NCBI RefSeq assembly: GCF_011319475.1
Contig: NZ_RCMC01000037.1
Coordinates: forward strand, 48,102-54,512
Length of the DNA: 6,411 nucleotides
Source of the DNA: Candidatus Nitrosotalea sp. FS
GTDB lineage: Archaea > Thermoproteota > Nitrososphaeria > Nitrososphaerales > Nitrosopumilaceae
Direction: 5' to 3'
The translations under genes were made by a program, and so were the position numbers. Positions 5,159-6,411 of the stretch are shown here, piece after piece. The number at the start of each line of letters is the position of its first letter. The stretch's first letter is position 1. The notes beneath the pieces were generated by a model. That model searched no databases and was not told the DNA's origin. It worked only from the letters and a program-made list of their open reading frames with translations.

Positions 5159-6411
5159 TTATGCACCTGCACCAGATTTCTTTCTGTACTTTTCGATGAA
5201 TTCTGGCTTGATACGATTAAGTTCAGAGTCTGATAGTTCGCTTAGTAATTCCCAACCAATATCCAAAGTTTGTTCAATTGAACGGTTCTCATCCATTCCT
5301 TGGTTTACAAACTTTCTTTCAAAGTCGTTAGCTACTTTCATGAATTTTCTGTCAAGGTCACTGAGTGCCTCTTCACCTACAATTGCTGCCAATGATCTTG
5401 CATCTTTACCCTGCGCATAAGACGAATAGAGTTGGTCTGCAAGGCTTCTGTGATCTTCTCTTGTGCTTCCCTTTCCGATACCTTGGTTCATCAAACGTGA
5501 AAGACTTGTCAAGACATCTACTGGAGGATGTATGTCTCCTCTGTGCAAGTCTCTGCTCATGACAATTTGTCCTTCTGTGATATAACCAGTAAGATCTGGA
5601 ATTGGGTGAGTGATATCGTCTGCAGGCATGGTAAGAATTGGAATTTGTGTTACAGATCCATTTCTTCCCTTGATCTTTCCTGCTCTTTCATACAATGATG
5701 ACAAGTCAGTATACATGTAACCAGGATAACCTCTTCTTCCTGGAACCTCTTCTCTTGCAGCAGAAATTTCTCTTAATGCTTCACAATAGTTAGTCATATC
5801 AGTCATGATTACAAGAACATGCATGTCTCTTTCATAAGCAAGATATTCTGCAGTAGTCAATGCAAGTCTTGGTGTAAGTAAACGCTCCATGGATGGATCA
5901 GATGAAAGGTTCAGAAATAGTGCGGTTCTTCCAAGTGCACCACTTTCTTCAAATTGTTTTACGAAAAAGTTTGCTTCTTCACTTGTAATTCCCATTGCTG
6001 CAAATACTACTGAAAAGTTTTCGGAACCACCAAGAACTTTTGCCTGTCTTGCAATCTGTGCTGCAAGCAAGTTGTGTGGAAGACCTGCGCCTGAAAATAT
6101 TGGAAGTTTTTGACCTCTAACTAGAGTATTCATTCCATCAATGTTAGACATACCAGTCTGGATGAATTCAGATGGCTCTTCTCTTGAATATGGGTTAATA
6201 CCAGAACCAACCAAGTCAACTTTGGTTTTAGAAACAATCTTTGGACCATTGTCTCGTGGATTTCCAAGTCCGTCAAAGACACGACCTAACATTTCATCAG
6301 AAACTGCAAGTTGAGCAGTTTCGCCCAAGAATTTTACGGATGTATCACCAATGTTGAGGCCTAGTGTTGCACCGAAAACCTGTACAATTGCAAGACCTTG
6401 TCTTGTATCAA
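5159..6411 (-). CDS. atpB: A-type ATP synthase subunit B (regulatory, non-catalytic head subunit), 5' partial
   Basis: About 416 C-terminal residues are visible. The frame is open to the right edge ([20 protein letters not shown]), so roughly 45 residues of the beta-barrel N-terminal domain are missing. B alternates with catalytic subunit A in the hexameric head and helps form the nucleotide sites. Family signatures in order are [37 protein letters not shown] (the degenerate loop in place of a Walker A GKT), [59 protein letters not shown] and [19 protein letters not shown]. The C-terminal helical domain ends in KKSGAGA. The lack of a P-loop lysine is normal for B and separates it from A. A TTG at 6328 is internal, not the start. 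atpD follows 2 bases after the stop; subunit A is expected just upstream of the window. Confidence 0.97.
   Translation of the reverse strand, partial: DTRQGLAIVQVFGATLGLNIGDTSVKFLGETAQLAVSDEMLGRVFDGLGNPRDNGPKIVSKTKVDLVGSGINPYSREEPSEFIQTGMSNIDGMNTLVRGQKLPIFSGAGLPHNLLAAQIARQAKVLGGSENFSVVFAAMGITSEEANFFVKQFEESGALGRTALFLNLSSDPSMERLLTPRLALTTAEYLAYERDMHVLVIMTDMTNYCEALREISAAREEVPGRRGYPGYMYTDLSSLYERAGKIKGRNGSVTQIPILTMPADDITHPIPDLTGYITEGQIVMSRDLHRGDIHPPVDVLTSLSRLMNQGIGKGSTREDHRSLADQLYSSYAQGKDARSLAAIVGEEALSDLDRKFMKVANDFERKFVNQGMDENRSIEQTLDIGWELLSELSDSELNRIKPEFIEKYRKKSGAGA
5164..5168 (-). promoter_or_regulatory. Shine-Dalgarno site fixing the TTG start of atpD
   Basis: AGGTG lies 7 bases before TTG 5156, built from the Gly-Ala codons at the end of atpB. 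It supports the TTG start and coupled translation. Confidence 0.55.

Noticed and set aside
4570..6113. Several plus-strand open frames of 60-74 codons antisense to atpD and atpB
   Set aside because: All lie opposite strongly conserved ATPase coding sequence, have no promoter or ribosome site and show no recognisable domain.

Overview
The window looks like an AT-rich archaeal genome, most likely an ammonia-oxidising-type Nitrososphaerota (Thaumarchaeota; Nitrosopumilus-like). This is an inference from four things: the archaeal A-type (V-type-like) ATP synthase genes, the archaeal PyrB plus PyrI pair, TATA boxes about 20-25 bases upstream of start codons (leaderless transcription), and frequent TTG starts with Shine-Dalgarno motifs inside a tight operon. 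No tRNA, rRNA, CRISPR array or insertion sequence was seen.

Layout. Bases 1-100 (minus) hold the first 33 codons of a membrane-anchored or exported protein that runs off the left edge. A short divergent promoter region (101-189) follows, with an unusual inverted repeat and a further direct copy of one arm; both fit an operator. Then come a NikR-like ribbon-helix-helix metal regulator (190-573, plus) and, convergent with it, pyrB (584-1518, minus). pyrB is split by a one-base frameshift near 1201-1204 but otherwise keeps its active-site motifs. pyrI (1562-2023, plus) is divergent from pyrB and encodes the zinc-binding regulatory chain of aspartate carbamoyltransferase.

From 2026 to the right edge, everything is one minus-strand ATP synthase operon, read right to left: atpB (5' end outside the window), atpD, a 41-codon single-membrane-helix small ORF absent from a normal ATPase gene list, atpH and atpI. 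Spacing is from an 8-base overlap to 3 bases, so translation is probably coupled. atpI ends the operon, 2 bases from the stop of convergent pyrI. Subunits A, C, E, F and the proteolipid K are not in the window, and the operon promoter lies upstream of it.

How they work together. PyrB and PyrI together catalyse and regulate the first committed step of pyrimidine synthesis. B and D belong to the soluble head and central rotor, H to the peripheral stalk and I to the membrane stator, so the operon couples the ion gradient to ATP. The most interesting points are the unannotated small ORF inside the ATPase operon, the NikR-like regulator with a changed metal-ligand pattern next to a NikR-architecture inverted repeat, and the broken pyrB.
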